A DNA stretch of 64,000 bases from an uncultured Anaeromusa sp. (lineage in GTDB: Bacteria > Bacillota > Negativicutes > Anaeromusales > Anaeromusaceae): positions 1,863,501 through 1,927,500 of the forward strand of contig NZ_OY764902.1 in assembly GCF_963668665.1 (NCBI RefSeq), written 5' to 3'. Below the pieces are notes generated by a model. That model worked only from the letters and a program-made list of their open reading frames with translations, was not told the origin of the DNA and did no database searches. Of this stretch, positions 27,394 through 37,108 are shown one piece after another (the first letter of the stretch is position 1; each line of letters begins with the position of its first letter). Position numbers and translations under genes: made by a program.

Positions 27394-28422
27394 ATGCTGC
27401 AGCTGATTAATACTTCCAGCTATGTTGACGATTGTGCAATGTGGCGCAGTTGGGGCGGCGGTCTGGAAGGATTTCTGGCGGACCATGGCTTAGATGGGGT
27501 TGAGGCCTATTTGGGCGATGACTGGGACGATGCGCAGCTGTCTGCACGGCATATTTGCGGGGTGCATTTGCGCTTTTGGCCGGCATGGCTTGATTTCTGG
27601 CGTGGCGACGAAGCGGAAGTGCTGCGGCAGTTTGGCAGCTGGGAAAATGCCAGGCTGTATTACGGTGCAGATACTCCAACAGGGTGGCTGGCGGTTTGGC
27701 GGCGCAATTTGGCGCAGGCCGTAGCCGCAGGCGCTCGTTATGTCGTTCTTCATGTGGCCCATGTGCGACAGGAAGAAACCGGTCATTGGCGCTTTTCCGC
27801 TAGCGATGAAGAGGTTGTAACTGCAACGCTGGAGTTGGTGCGCTTATTGGTGCAGGAACTGCCTGCGTCGGTAGCTCTTTTATTCGAAAATCTTTGGTGG
27901 CCCGGCTTGCGGCTGACCCAGCCGCGTATGGCGGCATTGCTCTTTGATGGTTTAGGGCGGGCTAATGCTGGCATTATGCTGGATACAGGCCATTTAATGA
28001 ATACCTGCCAAGAACTGCGCAACGAGCAAGAAGCAGTCGATTATGTGCTGCGTACGGTGGATTCCCTGGGAATCTATGCATCCCGGGTGAGAGGGATGCA
28101 TTTGCATGCATCCTTGTCTGGCGAGTATGTGCGTCACAGTAGACGCCGGGATATGAAAGTCAGCGATGTGGAAACCCTCTGGAAGCACGTGTCGGCCATT
28201 GATCAGCATCAGCCTTTTGGCAGCAAAGAAGCCGCACGGCTGGTGCAGCGCATTGGTCCGGCGTATACGGTGCACGAGTTTATCTATTCATCATTAGAAG
28301 AAGTATCGAAGAAAGTAACTTGCCAGCAAGCGGCTTTAGCCGCTGGCGGCTTGGGCGAACTTCCCTGGAAGCAGCGGGGTTGGTCGGCCCGAATGCGAGC
28401 GTCCGGCGCCGGGGTGCGTTAA
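27394..28422 (+). CDS. TIM-barrel sugar phosphate isomerase/epimerase family protein
   Basis: Xylose-isomerase-like (AP endonuclease 2 type) TIM-barrel protein of 342 residues. Segments with likely metal ligands are visible: ARYVVLHVAHV, LLFENLWWPG, GIMLDTGHLMN, VRGMHLHASL. Many members are isomerases or epimerases of unknown substrate. ATG 27394 follows GAGAGGAGACC. It is 31 bases before the methyltransferase gene, so the two may form a transcription unit. Confidence 0.75.
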   Translation: MLQLINTSSYVDDCAMWRSWGGGLEGFLADHGLDGVEAYLGDDWDDAQLSARHICGVHLRFWPAWLDFWRGDEAEVLRQFGSWENARLYYGADTPTGWLAVWRRNLAQAVAAGARYVVLHVAHVRQEETGHWRFSASDEEVVTATLELVRLLVQELPASVALLFENLWWPGLRLTQPRMAALLFDGLGRANAGIMLDTGHLMNTCQELRNEQEAVDYVLRTVDSLGIYASRVRGMHLHASLSGEYVRHSRRRDMKVSDVETLWKHVSAIDQHQPFGSKEAARLVQRIGPAYTVHEFIYSSLEEVSKKVTCQQAALAAGGLGELPWKQRGWSARMRASGAGVR

Positions 28423-28453
28423 ATGATAGTTAGAGGCTTTGAGGAGCAAATTG

Positions 28454-29038
28454 ATGAATCACCGGGAATTTTTTAATCGAATGGCCCCGCAGTGGGATGA
28501 ACAAGTGCGTCATGACGCCTGCAAGCTGTCACGTATAGTGACGGCGTTGTCTTTGCAGCCGGGAGAGCGCGTGCTGGATATTGGCACAGGTACAGGAGTT
28601 ATGCTGCCGTATTTGCGGCAGGCCTTGGGCATGCTGGGGGAGCTGACGGCCATTGACGTGGCGGAGGAAATGCTGGCCCGGGCTAGGGCGAAACACAGTG
28701 AATTGGCCTTGTTTTTGCAGGCGGACGCTTCCTTGCTGCCGCAGGCGGAAAACAGTGTGGATGCGATCCTTTGTTATTCCGTATTTCCGCATTTTGAACA
28801 GCCGCAGGCGGTGTTGAGCGAATTTGCCAGAGTGCTTCGCGCCGGCGGGCGCTTGGTGGTGGCCCATGGCGAAAGCCGGGCGGCCATTAATGCGCTGCAT
28901 GACAAGATGGAGCCAGTGACGCAAGACGTGTTGCCCGAAGCGGCGGTGCTGCGTGCCTGGGGCGAAGAAGCCGGCTTTATTGTCGAAGTAGTAGCCGATG
29001 ATGAGGAACTTTTTATCCTTTGTTTCCGTAAAGAATAA
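28454..29038 (+). CDS. Class I SAM-dependent methyltransferase
   Basis: Methyltransferase of 194 residues with a UbiE/type 11 fold. Motif I is VLDIGTGTGVMLPYL; the acidic end of strand 2 is AIDVAEEMLARA; motif II is in ADASLLPQAENSVDAILCYSVF. The substrate is unknown. ATG 28454 is fixed by GAGGAG (28441-28446). Lies just after the TIM-barrel gene. Confidence 0.82.
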   Translation: MNHREFFNRMAPQWDEQVRHDACKLSRIVTALSLQPGERVLDIGTGTGVMLPYLRQALGMLGELTAIDVAEEMLARARAKHSELALFLQADASLLPQAENSVDAILCYSVFPHFEQPQAVLSEFARVLRAGGRLVVAHGESRAAINALHDKMEPVTQDVLPEAAVLRAWGEEAGFIVEVVADDEELFILCFRKE

Positions 29039-29095
29039 AAGAATTTGTTCCGGGGGAAATGGCGAAAGCTTTGAACAAGAGAACCGGAGTCAAGA

Positions 29096-29141
29096 GAGGG
29101 CATGACGGAGGATTTTCTTCTTCCGTAGTGCCCTCGTTTTT
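29096..29141 (+). terminator. Rho-independent terminator
   Basis: GAGGGC with inner ACGGA pairs with TCCGT and GCCCTC, then GTTTTT. Confidence 0.75.
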
Positions 29142-29281
29142 GCGTTCTGCGGACTTGCTTCAAAAAGTATCAAATACAATCACGGCCACCGTAGCCTCAT
29201 TCGTTCCCTCACTTTACTCCCTCTCCTCTTGTTAAAAACCGTACCTCGTACCCTCCGGTTCTCCGATTCTCTTGTTCAATC
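29142..29281. repeat. Dispersed intergenic repeat, long copy
   Basis: Same order of blocks as 9546-9703: TCTGCGGAC, ATCAAATACAATCACGGCC, CTTTACTCCCTCTCCTC, TTGTTAAAAACCGTACC, CTCTTGTTCAAT. With the terminator it fills most of the 29039-29391 gap; no gene is seen there. Confidence 0.7.
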
Positions 29282-29391
29282 CTATCCCGTCGAGCTTTCC
29301 TATTACTCTTGTTCAAAAAAGGAATTTGCCTTGTCGTTGTCCAATATAGAACTAACAGTATTTTCCGACGTTTCATGAAGGGGGCGGGATT

Positions 29392-30459
29392 ATGCAGATT
29401 TTCGGTAAAATGGCGCGCGGCCAGTATGAACAGCTTGTGTTTTGTCATGAGCCCCAATCCGGCTTGAAAGCCATTATTTGTATTCACGACACAACCTTGG
29501 GGCCAGGGCTGGGCGGCACGCGCATGTGGCCGTATGAGCACGAAGAAGACGCGATTCAGGATGCCCTGCGTCTGGCAAGGGGCATGACGTACAAGAATGC
29601 CGCTGCGGGCTTGAATTTGGGAGGCGCTAAGGCCGTCATTATTGGCGATCCGGCAAAAGACAAGAGCGAAGCCTTATGGCGAGCGTTTGGCAGGTTTGTA
29701 CAGACCTTAGGAGGGCGATATATTACGGCGGAAGATGTGGGAACCTCTCCGGCGGATATGGAATTTATTCACATGGAAACGAATTCGGTAGTAGGTCTCA
29801 AGAGTCGCGGTTCCAGCGGTGATCCTTCGCCGTTGACGGCATTGGGCGTTTACCGAGGTATGCTGGCCTGCGCCAAAGAGATTTGGGGTCAAGAAAGTCT
29901 GCGCGGCAAGACCGTGGCCGTGCAAGGGCTGGGGCATGTAGGGGCGGCGCTATGCGATATTTTGCATAAGGAAGGCTGCCAATTAGTTGTAAGCGATGTG
30001 CAGGAAGAGCGGGTTCGGGGTGTTGTCGAAAAGACCGGGGCCCAAGCAGTGGCGGCGGAAGTCATTTATGATGTAGATTGTGATATTTTTGCTCCCTGCG
30101 CTCTTGGCGGCGTTTTAAACGAACGGACCATAGAACGTCTGCGCTGCCGGGTGGTGGCGGGAGCTGCCAATAATCAGCTGCAGGAAGCGCACCATGGCGA
30201 ACTATTGCAGCAGAAGGGCATTTTATATGCTCCGGATTTTATCATTAATGCCGGCGGCGTCATTAATGTTTACGACGAGCTGCAGCCAGGCGGCTATCAT
30301 CGGGACCGAGCTACGCGCCGTGTGGAAACCATTTATGAAAATATGGGGCGTGTTTTGGCGATGGCTCGTAAAGAAAAATTGCCGCCTCATAAGGCGGCGG
30401 AACGGGTGGCAGAGGAACGTTTGCGCCAGATGCGCAACTTGTTGAAGCTGCGCTGTTAA
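29392..30459 (+). CDS. Leucine (branched-chain amino acid) dehydrogenase
   Basis: Glu/Leu/Phe/Val dehydrogenase family enzyme of 355 residues, the length of Bacillus leucine dehydrogenase rather than glutamate dehydrogenase (about 420). It would interconvert branched-chain amino acids and keto acids with [15 protein letters not shown] and the catalytic lysine region [19 protein letters not shown] are typical; [17 protein letters not shown] binds [14 protein letters not shown] is the family end motif. ATG 29392 follows GAAGGGGGCGGG. The gene fits an amino-acid-using anaerobe. Confidence 0.9.
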   Translation: MQIFGKMARGQYEQLVFCHEPQSGLKAIICIHDTTLGPGLGGTRMWPYEHEEDAIQDALRLARGMTYKNAAAGLNLGGAKAVIIGDPAKDKSEALWRAFGRFVQTLGGRYITAEDVGTSPADMEFIHMETNSVVGLKSRGSSGDPSPLTALGVYRGMLACAKEIWGQESLRGKTVAVQGLGHVGAALCDILHKEGCQLVVSDVQEERVRGVVEKTGAQAVAAEVIYDVDCDIFAPCALGGVLNERTIERLRCRVVAGAANNQLQEAHHGELLQQKGILYAPDFIINAGGVINVYDELQPGGYHRDRATRRVETIYENMGRVLAMARKEKLPPHKAAERVAEERLRQMRNLLKLRC

Positions 30460-30472
30460 GCGGGCAAATCTT

Positions 30473-30511
30473 AAAAGACACCGACAGCTAAGCGCTGTCG
30501 GTGTCTTTTTT
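30473..30511. terminator. Bidirectional rho-independent terminator
   Basis: AAAAGACACCGACAG pairs with CTGTCGGTGTCTTTT between two convergent genes. Confidence 0.9.
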
Positions 30512-30524
30512 AGCTGTGTGTTCT

Positions 30525-32717
30525 TCAATGGGGTTCTGTATCGCGATGTTTGTTGGCGTACATTTGTTGGTCTGCTTGCTGGATCAGCTGTTGAGGATTT
30601 AAAGAGCCAGCGGCATCGTAGGAGGAGCCGACCGATAGACCGAAATGGCCATAATTCCAACGCTGGCTGACCTTTTTAGCTTCCTCAAGAAGGTTCTGGC
30701 ACTTTTGAGAGATAAGTTCTTGGTTGACGTGAGGGAGCAGGATCAGAAACTCATCGCCGCCAAAGCGGATGATCACATCATCTTGGCGGAAGCAGCGACG
30801 CAGAATAGACGCCGCTTCCATAATGGCTAGATCACCGGCGGCATGTCCTAAGGAGTCATTTGTTTTTTTCAAGCGATCCAGGTCGCAGAGAATGACTCCC
30901 AGAGAAAATGGGGCGGGAGCGCTTTTCATTTTTGCGAGCATATCTTCTAAATAAGCGCGATTGCCCAGACCTGTGAGAGCATCATGGAACCCCAGGTAGC
31001 GTAAGCGTTCTTCCTTAGCGAGCTGCGCGGAAACGTCGCGAGCTACAAAGAGAATGATGCAATGCTCTAGACTGCGCGAGGTAGAGCCGCTTCGCTCTAG
31101 GTATATCTGAGAGCCGTCTTTGTGTAAATATACTTTGGTCTCGCGGGGGATGGGGCCGTCATTAGGAATCGTAGTGTAAAAATGTTCCATTTCACTGGTA
31201 GGATGCACAGTAGTATCAATGAAAGAGAGAATAGGCTTGCCGAGGATTTCCTGGCGAGTATAGCCAAGAAGCTGAGCAAACTGATCATTGGCGTCTATAA
31301 TGATTTTGGTGTCCCGATCAACTTGGAAGACGGCGTCAGGCAGCAAGGCGAGCAGTTGTTCATAGCGACTTTGGCTTTCTTGCAGTTCGGATTCGGCTTG
31401 GCTGCGCTCTTGGGTTTCCTTGGCCAAAGAGGCGGCTAACGAGGTGCTGCGAATGCTTGCTGCGGCGAGGTCGGCCAAATGTTTAGCCGCTTGTATTTCT
31501 TCCGGAGAAAATTGCTGGCTAGAAGCAGAGGCGAAAAAAAGCAAGGCTCCTATGGTGCGCTCTTCCAGACGAAGTGGCACGGCTAGGGCTGCGCCTAACG
31601 CAGAAAGGGCGGGATGTCGTTTGGGCCAAGTCGTGTAGTTTTCAATGTAAATGGCGTCTTGGCTTTGCAGAATCAATTGCGTCAAACCGCAGGCGTCAGA
31701 AGAGGTTTGCCCTTCCAGAAACTGCAGCTTGCCGTGAGTCGCCATAAAGGTAGGCACAGAAAGTCCGGACTTTTTTTCGTCTAACACAAGCAGGCTGTCG
31801 GCGACGCCCATGAACGCAGTCGCTTTGTCTAAAATAATATCCAAAAGTTCATGCGGTGCATAGGGCTTCAGAAGGCCCAACGCTACTTCGTGCAAATCCG
31901 CCAGCAAGCGGTTGCGCAAAAGCAGACGTTCTTCGGCAAGACGTTTTTCGTGGATATCTCGGAGCGTGCCGAGAATGTGCAAGGGCTGTCCGGTTTCGCT
32001 GCGAAAAACTAAGCCGCGGCTGCGAACCCAGCGCCAGGTCCCATCTTTGGCCAGCATGCGATAGTCGCAATGAAAATAAGGCCGTCTGTTTGTCAGGTGT
32101 TCTGCAAGCTGCTGATAAAAACGGGTGTGGTCTGCTGGATGAATGTATTGCTGCATAGCATCTAAATCGATAGCTAATTCGCCAGGCGCGTAGCCGAGCA
32201 GCGTTTGGCTGCGGCGGGATAAGTAGCCTTGCTGCAGTTGCAGATCCCACTCCCAGAACCCGTCTTCGGAGGTAGTGGAAATAAGTTTCCATTGCTCTTC
32301 GCGGTGGGCAAGGCGTTCTTGCAGGCGGCGTTCTTCCGTGAGATTCAACAAAAATAAGCAAATCGAGTCGCTGCCTTCAGGACGTACGACAGAGGTTTGG
32401 AAAAAAGAAAGTTCTTGAGGCTGGAGTTCAAGGCGAAGCTCACAATGCAAGGGGATGCCTGGAGCTTGGAACGCGGCGGCGAGAACGTGCAGCAGCGGGC
32501 GGCGGTCTTGGGAACATACTAATTGCCAAAGGCGGCTGCGGCTTTGAAGGAGGCCATGGGCATGGAGCTGTTCCTGTAAATTGCGGTTAACCCAAAGTCG
32601 GTTTTTGGTTAGTACGAGGGCATTGGCAGGCGTTGCGTGTAAGAGTTGACGGTATAAAAGAGGAATTTCGAAGGTTGAAGAATTTTTTGCGTTGGAATCA
32701 TAGGACGAAAAGCTCAT
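30525..32717 (-). CDS. PAS-GAF-PAS-GGDEF diguanylate cyclase
   Basis: Cytoplasmic sensor cyclase of 730 residues. Order: a divergent PAS-like region (about 20-150), PAS/PAC (about 160-280, FWEWDLQLQQGYLSRR), GAF (about 290-440), coiled coil, PAS (about 460-570), GGDEF (about 580-730) with RFGGDEFLILL intact. Predicted c-di-GMP synthesis in response to several signals. Start ATG 32717 is chosen since AGGAGAC lies just upstream on the reverse strand; a longer frame to 32750 lacks this. Convergent with leucine dehydrogenase across a shared terminator. Confidence 0.88.
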   Translation of the reverse strand: MSFSSYDSNAKNSSTFEIPLLYRQLLHATPANALVLTKNRLWVNRNLQEQLHAHGLLQSRSRLWQLVCSQDRRPLLHVLAAAFQAPGIPLHCELRLELQPQELSFFQTSVVRPEGSDSICLFLLNLTEERRLQERLAHREEQWKLISTTSEDGFWEWDLQLQQGYLSRRSQTLLGYAPGELAIDLDAMQQYIHPADHTRFYQQLAEHLTNRRPYFHCDYRMLAKDGTWRWVRSRGLVFRSETGQPLHILGTLRDIHEKRLAEERLLLRNRLLADLHEVALGLLKPYAPHELLDIILDKATAFMGVADSLLVLDEKKSGLSVPTFMATHGKLQFLEGQTSSDACGLTQLILQSQDAIYIENYTTWPKRHPALSALGAALAVPLRLEERTIGALLFFASASSQQFSPEEIQAAKHLADLAAASIRSTSLAASLAKETQERSQAESELQESQSRYEQLLALLPDAVFQVDRDTKIIIDANDQFAQLLGYTRQEILGKPILSFIDTTVHPTSEMEHFYTTIPNDGPIPRETKVYLHKDGSQIYLERSGSTSRSLEHCIILFVARDVSAQLAKEERLRYLGFHDALTGLGNRAYLEDMLAKMKSAPAPFSLGVILCDLDRLKKTNDSLGHAAGDLAIMEAASILRRCFRQDDVIIRFGGDEFLILLPHVNQELISQKCQNLLEEAKKVSQRWNYGHFGLSVGSSYDAAGSLNPQQLIQQADQQMYANKHRDTEPH

Positions 32718-32934
32718 AATAGTCTCCTTAGACCGCGAAAAACAGGACAAAATATATATGCTTTATTCGGCTTTAAGGACTGGAATCCTGCTGGAAGTTG
32801 CTGCCTTTTTGTGAAAAATAGCAAGGACTTTGTGCAATTGCAATTTGGCATGTACATCCGTGAAAAATCATGGGAAAATATATAGCAAGATGTTCTTTGA
32901 GCATGGGTGTGATTGAAAGAGAGAATGGGGGGGC

Positions 32935-33477
32935 ATGATGAAGGAACGGCAAGGTTTGGTGATGGTGCATACCGGCAATGGCAAAGGCAAGACGACGGCG
33001 GCGTTGGGACTGGCTTTTCGGGCTTGGGGCCAAGGACTGCGCATTTTGGTGCTGCAATTCATTAAAGGAAATTGGAAATACGGCGAGCTTAAGACGGCGG
33101 AAGCCTTAGCGCCGCGGCTGATTATCCGTCCTTTGGGAGAAGGATTTGTACAGCGGACGCAAGAGCAGCGCGAGGAAAAAGAAGCCCATCAAGCGGCTGC
33201 GGCGGAGGCGTTGAAGGAAGCGAAAGACGCCCTGACGTCAGGGGAATGGGACATGGTTATTTTGGATGAGATCAATTACGCGGTTCACTTTGGCCTTGTC
33301 TCTGTGGAACAGGTGCTGGATTTGGTGGAAGCCAAACCTCCGACAGTGCATTTGGTTTTGACTGGCCGCAACGCCCGGGAGGAATTGATCGAAAAAGCCG
33401 ACTTGGTAACGGAAATGCGGGAAATTAAGCATCCCTATCAAAAAGGCATCAAAGCCCAGCAAGGCATTGAATTTTAG
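32935..33477 (+). CDS. cobO: Cob(I)alamin adenosyltransferase, CobO/BtuR type
   Basis: P-loop enzyme of 180 residues that transfers adenosyl from ATP to cob(I)alamin or corrinoid. HTGNGKGKTTAALGLAFRA is the family P-loop; VLQFIKGNWKYGE, WDMVILDEINYA and VHLVLTGRNA are diagnostic. The length is usual. ATG 32935 (or 32938) follows GGGGGGG. Stands alone between divergent and convergent neighbours. Confidence 0.93.
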   Translation: MMKERQGLVMVHTGNGKGKTTAALGLAFRAWGQGLRILVLQFIKGNWKYGELKTAEALAPRLIIRPLGEGFVQRTQEQREEKEAHQAAAAEALKEAKDALTSGEWDMVILDEINYAVHFGLVSVEQVLDLVEAKPPTVHLVLTGRNAREELIEKADLVTEMREIKHPYQKGIKAQQGIEF

Positions 33478-33548
33478 AAAGAGACCAGGGGATAAACACA
33501 GAAAATGATATTTTAAACAAGAGTACGACGGCGCCGGACGCGCCTAGG

Positions 33549-33584
33549 GTCGGTTGTGACATGGATGGCGTAGCAACCGACGTC
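33549..33584. other. Long hairpin in intergenic region
   Basis: GGTCGGTTG and CAACCGACG are complementary around about 20 bases (GTGACATGGATGGCGTAG). It has no T-run, so it is not a simple terminator. Role unknown. Confidence 0.4.
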
Positions 33585-33635
33585 CACTATTTAATCGGAG
33601 GGAACAACCGAGGGCTACGGAGATATGAATATATG

Positions 33636-33683
33636 AAAAATGACCGTCTAAGTAGCCATTTTGACTGCTTAGACGGTCATTTT
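33636..33683. terminator. Rho-independent terminator
   Basis: AAAATGACCGTCTAAG pairs with CTTAGACGGTCATTTT; arms end in A- and T-runs, so it may work on both strands between cobO and the FtsA-like gene. Confidence 0.85.
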
Positions 33684-33704
33684 ATAGAGTGAACTGGGAA
33701 TTTG

Positions 33705-33791
33705 CTCGTACCCTCCCTCTACTCACTCTACTCCTGCTAAATAAAAATCCCTCAGTCGTACCCTCACGTGCCTCCGGTTCTCCTGTTCAAT
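33705..33791. repeat. Dispersed intergenic repeat
   Basis: About 87 bp closely matching 42976-43058: CTCGTACCCTCCCTCTACTC, CTACTCCTG, CCCTCAGTCGTACCCTC, CTCCTGTTCAAT. Confidence 0.7.
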
Positions 33792-33803
33792 CCTGTTTCA
33801 CAC

Positions 33804-35954
33804 TTACAGCCTGCTTGTAGGCAGCGGCTCGCTTTCAATGCGGATGGCATCGCCGTTTTTAACAGGCGTAGTGAGCTCCGCTTCGCAGTTGTTGCACAAA
33901 ATGTTGATTTTCCCCAACGGCAGCTTCATGGCGTCAAATTCCGCCGCTAAGAGGACGTCGCTGATGATGGGGGTGAGCGCTTCAGTCAGCTGGAATTCAA
34001 TATGGCTGCCGTCGGGAGCGTCTTCGCCCGGTTGAGCCGCACGGCCGTCCACATGAAGACGCAGGCGGCAGGTGGGAACCTTGCAGGCAGCGCCGTTAAA
34101 CTGCACTTGGATGTGAGTAGAAGTATCGCGAAGCCCCAGGACGTCCTCCAGCTTAGGCGTCTGTTTGGCGACTATACGGATAACGGCGCCGTCGGATACT
34201 TGGGTCTCCAACGTGGCTGCGTCTGGACCGACGAAAAATTCCGGCCAGACCGTGTAGGTGCGTTCCTGGCCGTTGATGAAATAGCGAAAATGGAAGTCGT
34301 TTTCTTCATGACCGGCTTGTTTTAGTACCTGACGCAGGGTGGGCGGGAACGAATAGGCGACGACATCCCGGTCTTTGAGCACGGTCTGTACGGAAGCCGG
34401 TTCTTGATTGATGGTGACAACCGGTTGGAAAATATGGCTCCGTCCGTTGATGCTGCAGGATAACTCGGAGGGCAAATCAGCCAAGTCCGCCAGCGTGACC
34501 TGCGGCGTGGAGCCGATGGCGCCGGCAATGGCTGTCAAAGTATCTTCGTCATGCAGCAAATCCGAAACGGTGGCCGGTTGTCCGTTGAGCGCCAAGGTTC
34601 CCGGAGCGCCGGCGCTGCCGGGAAGAAAATGCTTTTGACCGTTGGCGGTAACCGTGATGCCCAGCCCTGGACGGCCTTTGAGGGCGCGGATATCGAAGCC
34701 GGCTACAAGCAAAGCGTCGGCGACGGTCAGCTGTCCCAGGTTGAAAAGGCGCAGAGGCCGATCGTTTAAAGTTACATGTACGAAATGCAGCAAATTGCCG
34801 GAAGCCAGCTTGAGAATGCCCAAGGGGGTAATCGCATCCGGCGCATGCAGCGCTTCGGGAATGTCCATGATTTCCTGGACCATGTCGGGCCGCCGAATGG
34901 CGACGCGGGCTGGCGGCATGTTCAGGGCTTGCGCCAGCGCTTGCGGCAGTTGAGGGGTCAGCGAGCCGCCGCCTACGAGCAGTACGGCTTGCGGCGGTTC
35001 AGCATTCAGTTCTAATATTTGAGCGGCAATATCGTTAGCCAGCTGGGTGACCTGCGGCAAAATAGCCTCGGTGATTTGGGCGGACGGCAGTACCTGTTCT
35101 AAGCCCAAAATATCCTGGAAACGAACTTCTTTTTGTTCGTTTAAGGAACGCTTGACTTCTTCAGCGACATTGAAATCAAGCAAGTATTGTTGGGAGATGG
35201 CTTCGGTGATTTCATCTCCTGCCGAAGGAACCATGCCATAACCGATAACTGTGCCGTCTCGGGTGATGGCAACGTCCGAGGTACCGGCGCCGACATCGAC
35301 AAGGGTAAGATTAAGATGGCGCATGGTAGGCGGAATCAAAACATTGATGGCGGCGATAGGCTCCAGCGTAAGAGTAGCAATTTCCATGCCCGCCTGCTGT
35401 ACGGCGGTCTGCAGCGAATCGATAACTTGGCGAGGCAGGAAGGTGGCGATAAGCTCTACGCGGGCGTTCTTGCCGGTTTGTCCGACCAAAGAAGACAGCT
35501 GGGTGTCGTCCAAACTGTAATGCAGGACGCTGTAACCGACGCAATAGTAGTCCGTGGGATCTTTGACGGTTTTTGAGGTGGATAATTGCTGCTGCGCCGT
35601 TTGGATGGCGGCGAGTTCCAAGGTCCGCACGTCATCTGTGCTGAGCGGGCCTTTAAGATTGGTCTCAATTTCGGCTTCCGAGCGGATGGTGCACAAAGCG
35701 CGTCCGGCAGCTGCGATGGACACTTGCGTCAACGTGCCGTAGCTTTCTTCCAGACGTTCTTTGACGGAAGCCAAAATGCGGCTTACTTCCTGCACGTCAT
35801 GGATTTGACCGTCCATCATGGAACGTGTGTGATGTTCCTGGCGTTCATACCCCAAAATGCGTGTGTGGAGGCCTTCACGTTCGCCTACCAGACCGACGAC
35901 GCTGCGTGTGCCGATGTCTAGAGCGAAAAGTCTGGGCCGTTCCTTATTTTCCAT
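33804..35954 (-). CDS. FtsA-like actin-fold ATPase with long C-terminal extension
   Basis: Protein of 716 residues. The first 380 or so follow FtsA/PilM: LFALDIGTRSVVGLVGE phosphate-1 loop, LTLVDVGAGTSDVAI phosphate-2 loop, AVLLVGGGSLTPQLPQAL adenosine motif, and a 1C-like insert (VSIAAAGRAL). FtsA is normally about 420 residues. The extra 330 residues hold several repeated beta-rich units around xxNGxx turns (VTANGQKHFL, LALNGQPATV, CSINGRSHIF, YFINGQERTY). Annotated in relatives as cell division protein FtsA, but no ftsZ is nearby, so another cytoskeletal or envelope role is possible. Reverse strand, divergent from the degV gene across a 278-bp gap in which I see no clear operator. Confidence 0.78.
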   Translation of the reverse strand: MENKERPRLFALDIGTRSVVGLVGEREGLHTRILGYERQEHHTRSMMDGQIHDVQEVSRILASVKERLEESYGTLTQVSIAAAGRALCTIRSEAEIETNLKGPLSTDDVRTLELAAIQTAQQQLSTSKTVKDPTDYYCVGYSVLHYSLDDTQLSSLVGQTGKNARVELIATFLPRQVIDSLQTAVQQAGMEIATLTLEPIAAINVLIPPTMRHLNLTLVDVGAGTSDVAITRDGTVIGYGMVPSAGDEITEAISQQYLLDFNVAEEVKRSLNEQKEVRFQDILGLEQVLPSAQITEAILPQVTQLANDIAAQILELNAEPPQAVLLVGGGSLTPQLPQALAQALNMPPARVAIRRPDMVQEIMDIPEALHAPDAITPLGILKLASGNLLHFVHVTLNDRPLRLFNLGQLTVADALLVAGFDIRALKGRPGLGITVTANGQKHFLPGSAGAPGTLALNGQPATVSDLLHDEDTLTAIAGAIGSTPQVTLADLADLPSELSCSINGRSHIFQPVVTINQEPASVQTVLKDRDVVAYSFPPTLRQVLKQAGHEENDFHFRYFINGQERTYTVWPEFFVGPDAATLETQVSDGAVIRIVAKQTPKLEDVLGLRDTSTHIQVQFNGAACKVPTCRLRLHVDGRAAQPGEDAPDGSHIEFQLTEALTPIISDVLLAAEFDAMKLPLGKINILCNNCEAELTTPVKNGDAIRIESEPLPTSRL

Positions 35955-36232
35955 GAAACCATCCTCCGCTTTTTGTTATAGGCTGCTGCGCTGAAAGGCG
36001 ACAGGCCAGTGCTCCCATGAATTGGGAGATGTTTTTCCAGTGTGATTTTGTTACAATAATAAAAGGAAGATCTTGCGCGGTCACGCTAAAATAAGGCAGC
36101 GTTGCGGCAAGACTGTCTTTCTATCAGTATACGCGAGGTTGCGCGGCTTTTCCAGTTGTTTTCAGAAAAGAATGCAAGGTAGCCGGAAGCGCCGGGCTAT
36201 AGGATTGTAGGAGCTGAAAGGACGTTGCAGAT

Positions 36233-37108
36233 ATGGGTAATACACAGCTACAAGTGGTAATTGACAGTACGGCGATGGTCGATAAGGAATGGTTGGGGCA
36301 GCATGAAAATTTGCATGTGGTACCCTTGTCAGTGCGAATCGGAGAGCAGGAGTGGCTGGATACAGATATAAGCGGCGCGGAGTTGTTCCAAAGAGCCAGT
36401 GCGGCGAAGGAAATGCCGAAGACGTCGCAGCCGGCGCAGGGGCAGTTTATCCAATTGTTTCAAGAATTGACCGCCCAAGGGCAGGAAGTGGTTTGTATTC
36501 TTTTGTCCGGAGGCTTGAGCGGTACCGCCAGTACGGCGCGCATGGCCGCAGCCCAGGTGGACCCCAGACTCATTAGGGTCATTGATTCCGGCACGACGGC
36601 TCTTGGCTTGGTGCAGATGGCTAAAGCCGCGTTAGAAGCGGCAGAGGCGGGGAAAAGCTTGGCCGATGTGGTGCGTCTCTTGGACGCCATGGTGCGGCGC
36701 ACGCATACCGTGTTTATTCCAGGAACGTTGGAATACTTACATAAAGGAGGCCGGATTGGCGGTGCGGCCAGGTTGTTCGGCGGTATTTTGCAGCTGCGGC
36801 CCCTTTTATATCTCCAAAACGGCAAAGTACAGGTTTTAGACAAGGTGCGTACGCAAAAACGGGCCCTCGAGCGGGCCATGCAGGACATTCGGATTTTAAA
36901 GCGGCCGGCTTATGTTGGCGTGGGTCATGTGGATAATCAGGAATTGGCGGTTCAGACGGCGGCGCAGGTGAAAGAGGCCCAGCCGGAAGCGCAAGTGGAA
37001 GTGTTTTTAATCAGTCCGGTCATTGGCGCGCATACCGGACCAGGGCTGATTGGCTTTATTTATCAAGAGAACTTGGAGGAGGCGCCAGCGCATGACGGGA
37101 CGAATTAG
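36233..37108 (+). CDS. DegV-family fatty-acid-binding protein (FakB-like)
   Basis: DegV protein of 291 residues. VVIDSTAMVDKEW, PKTSQPAQGQF, CILLSGGLSGTASTAR and LEYLHKGGRIGGAARL are conserved contacts for fatty acid and head group. Members act as FakB carriers that present fatty acids to the kinase FakA. It overlaps the DAK2 kinase gene by 17 bp, which supports a FakA/FakB pair. ATG 36233 follows AAAGGA. Confidence 0.88.
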   Translation: MGNTQLQVVIDSTAMVDKEWLGQHENLHVVPLSVRIGEQEWLDTDISGAELFQRASAAKEMPKTSQPAQGQFIQLFQELTAQGQEVVCILLSGGLSGTASTARMAAAQVDPRLIRVIDSGTTALGLVQMAKAALEAAEAGKSLADVVRLLDAMVRRTHTVFIPGTLEYLHKGGRIGGAARLFGGILQLRPLLYLQNGKVQVLDKVRTQKRALERAMQDIRILKRPAYVGVGHVDNQELAVQTAAQVKEAQPEAQVEVFLISPVIGAHTGPGLIGFIYQENLEEAPAHDGTN

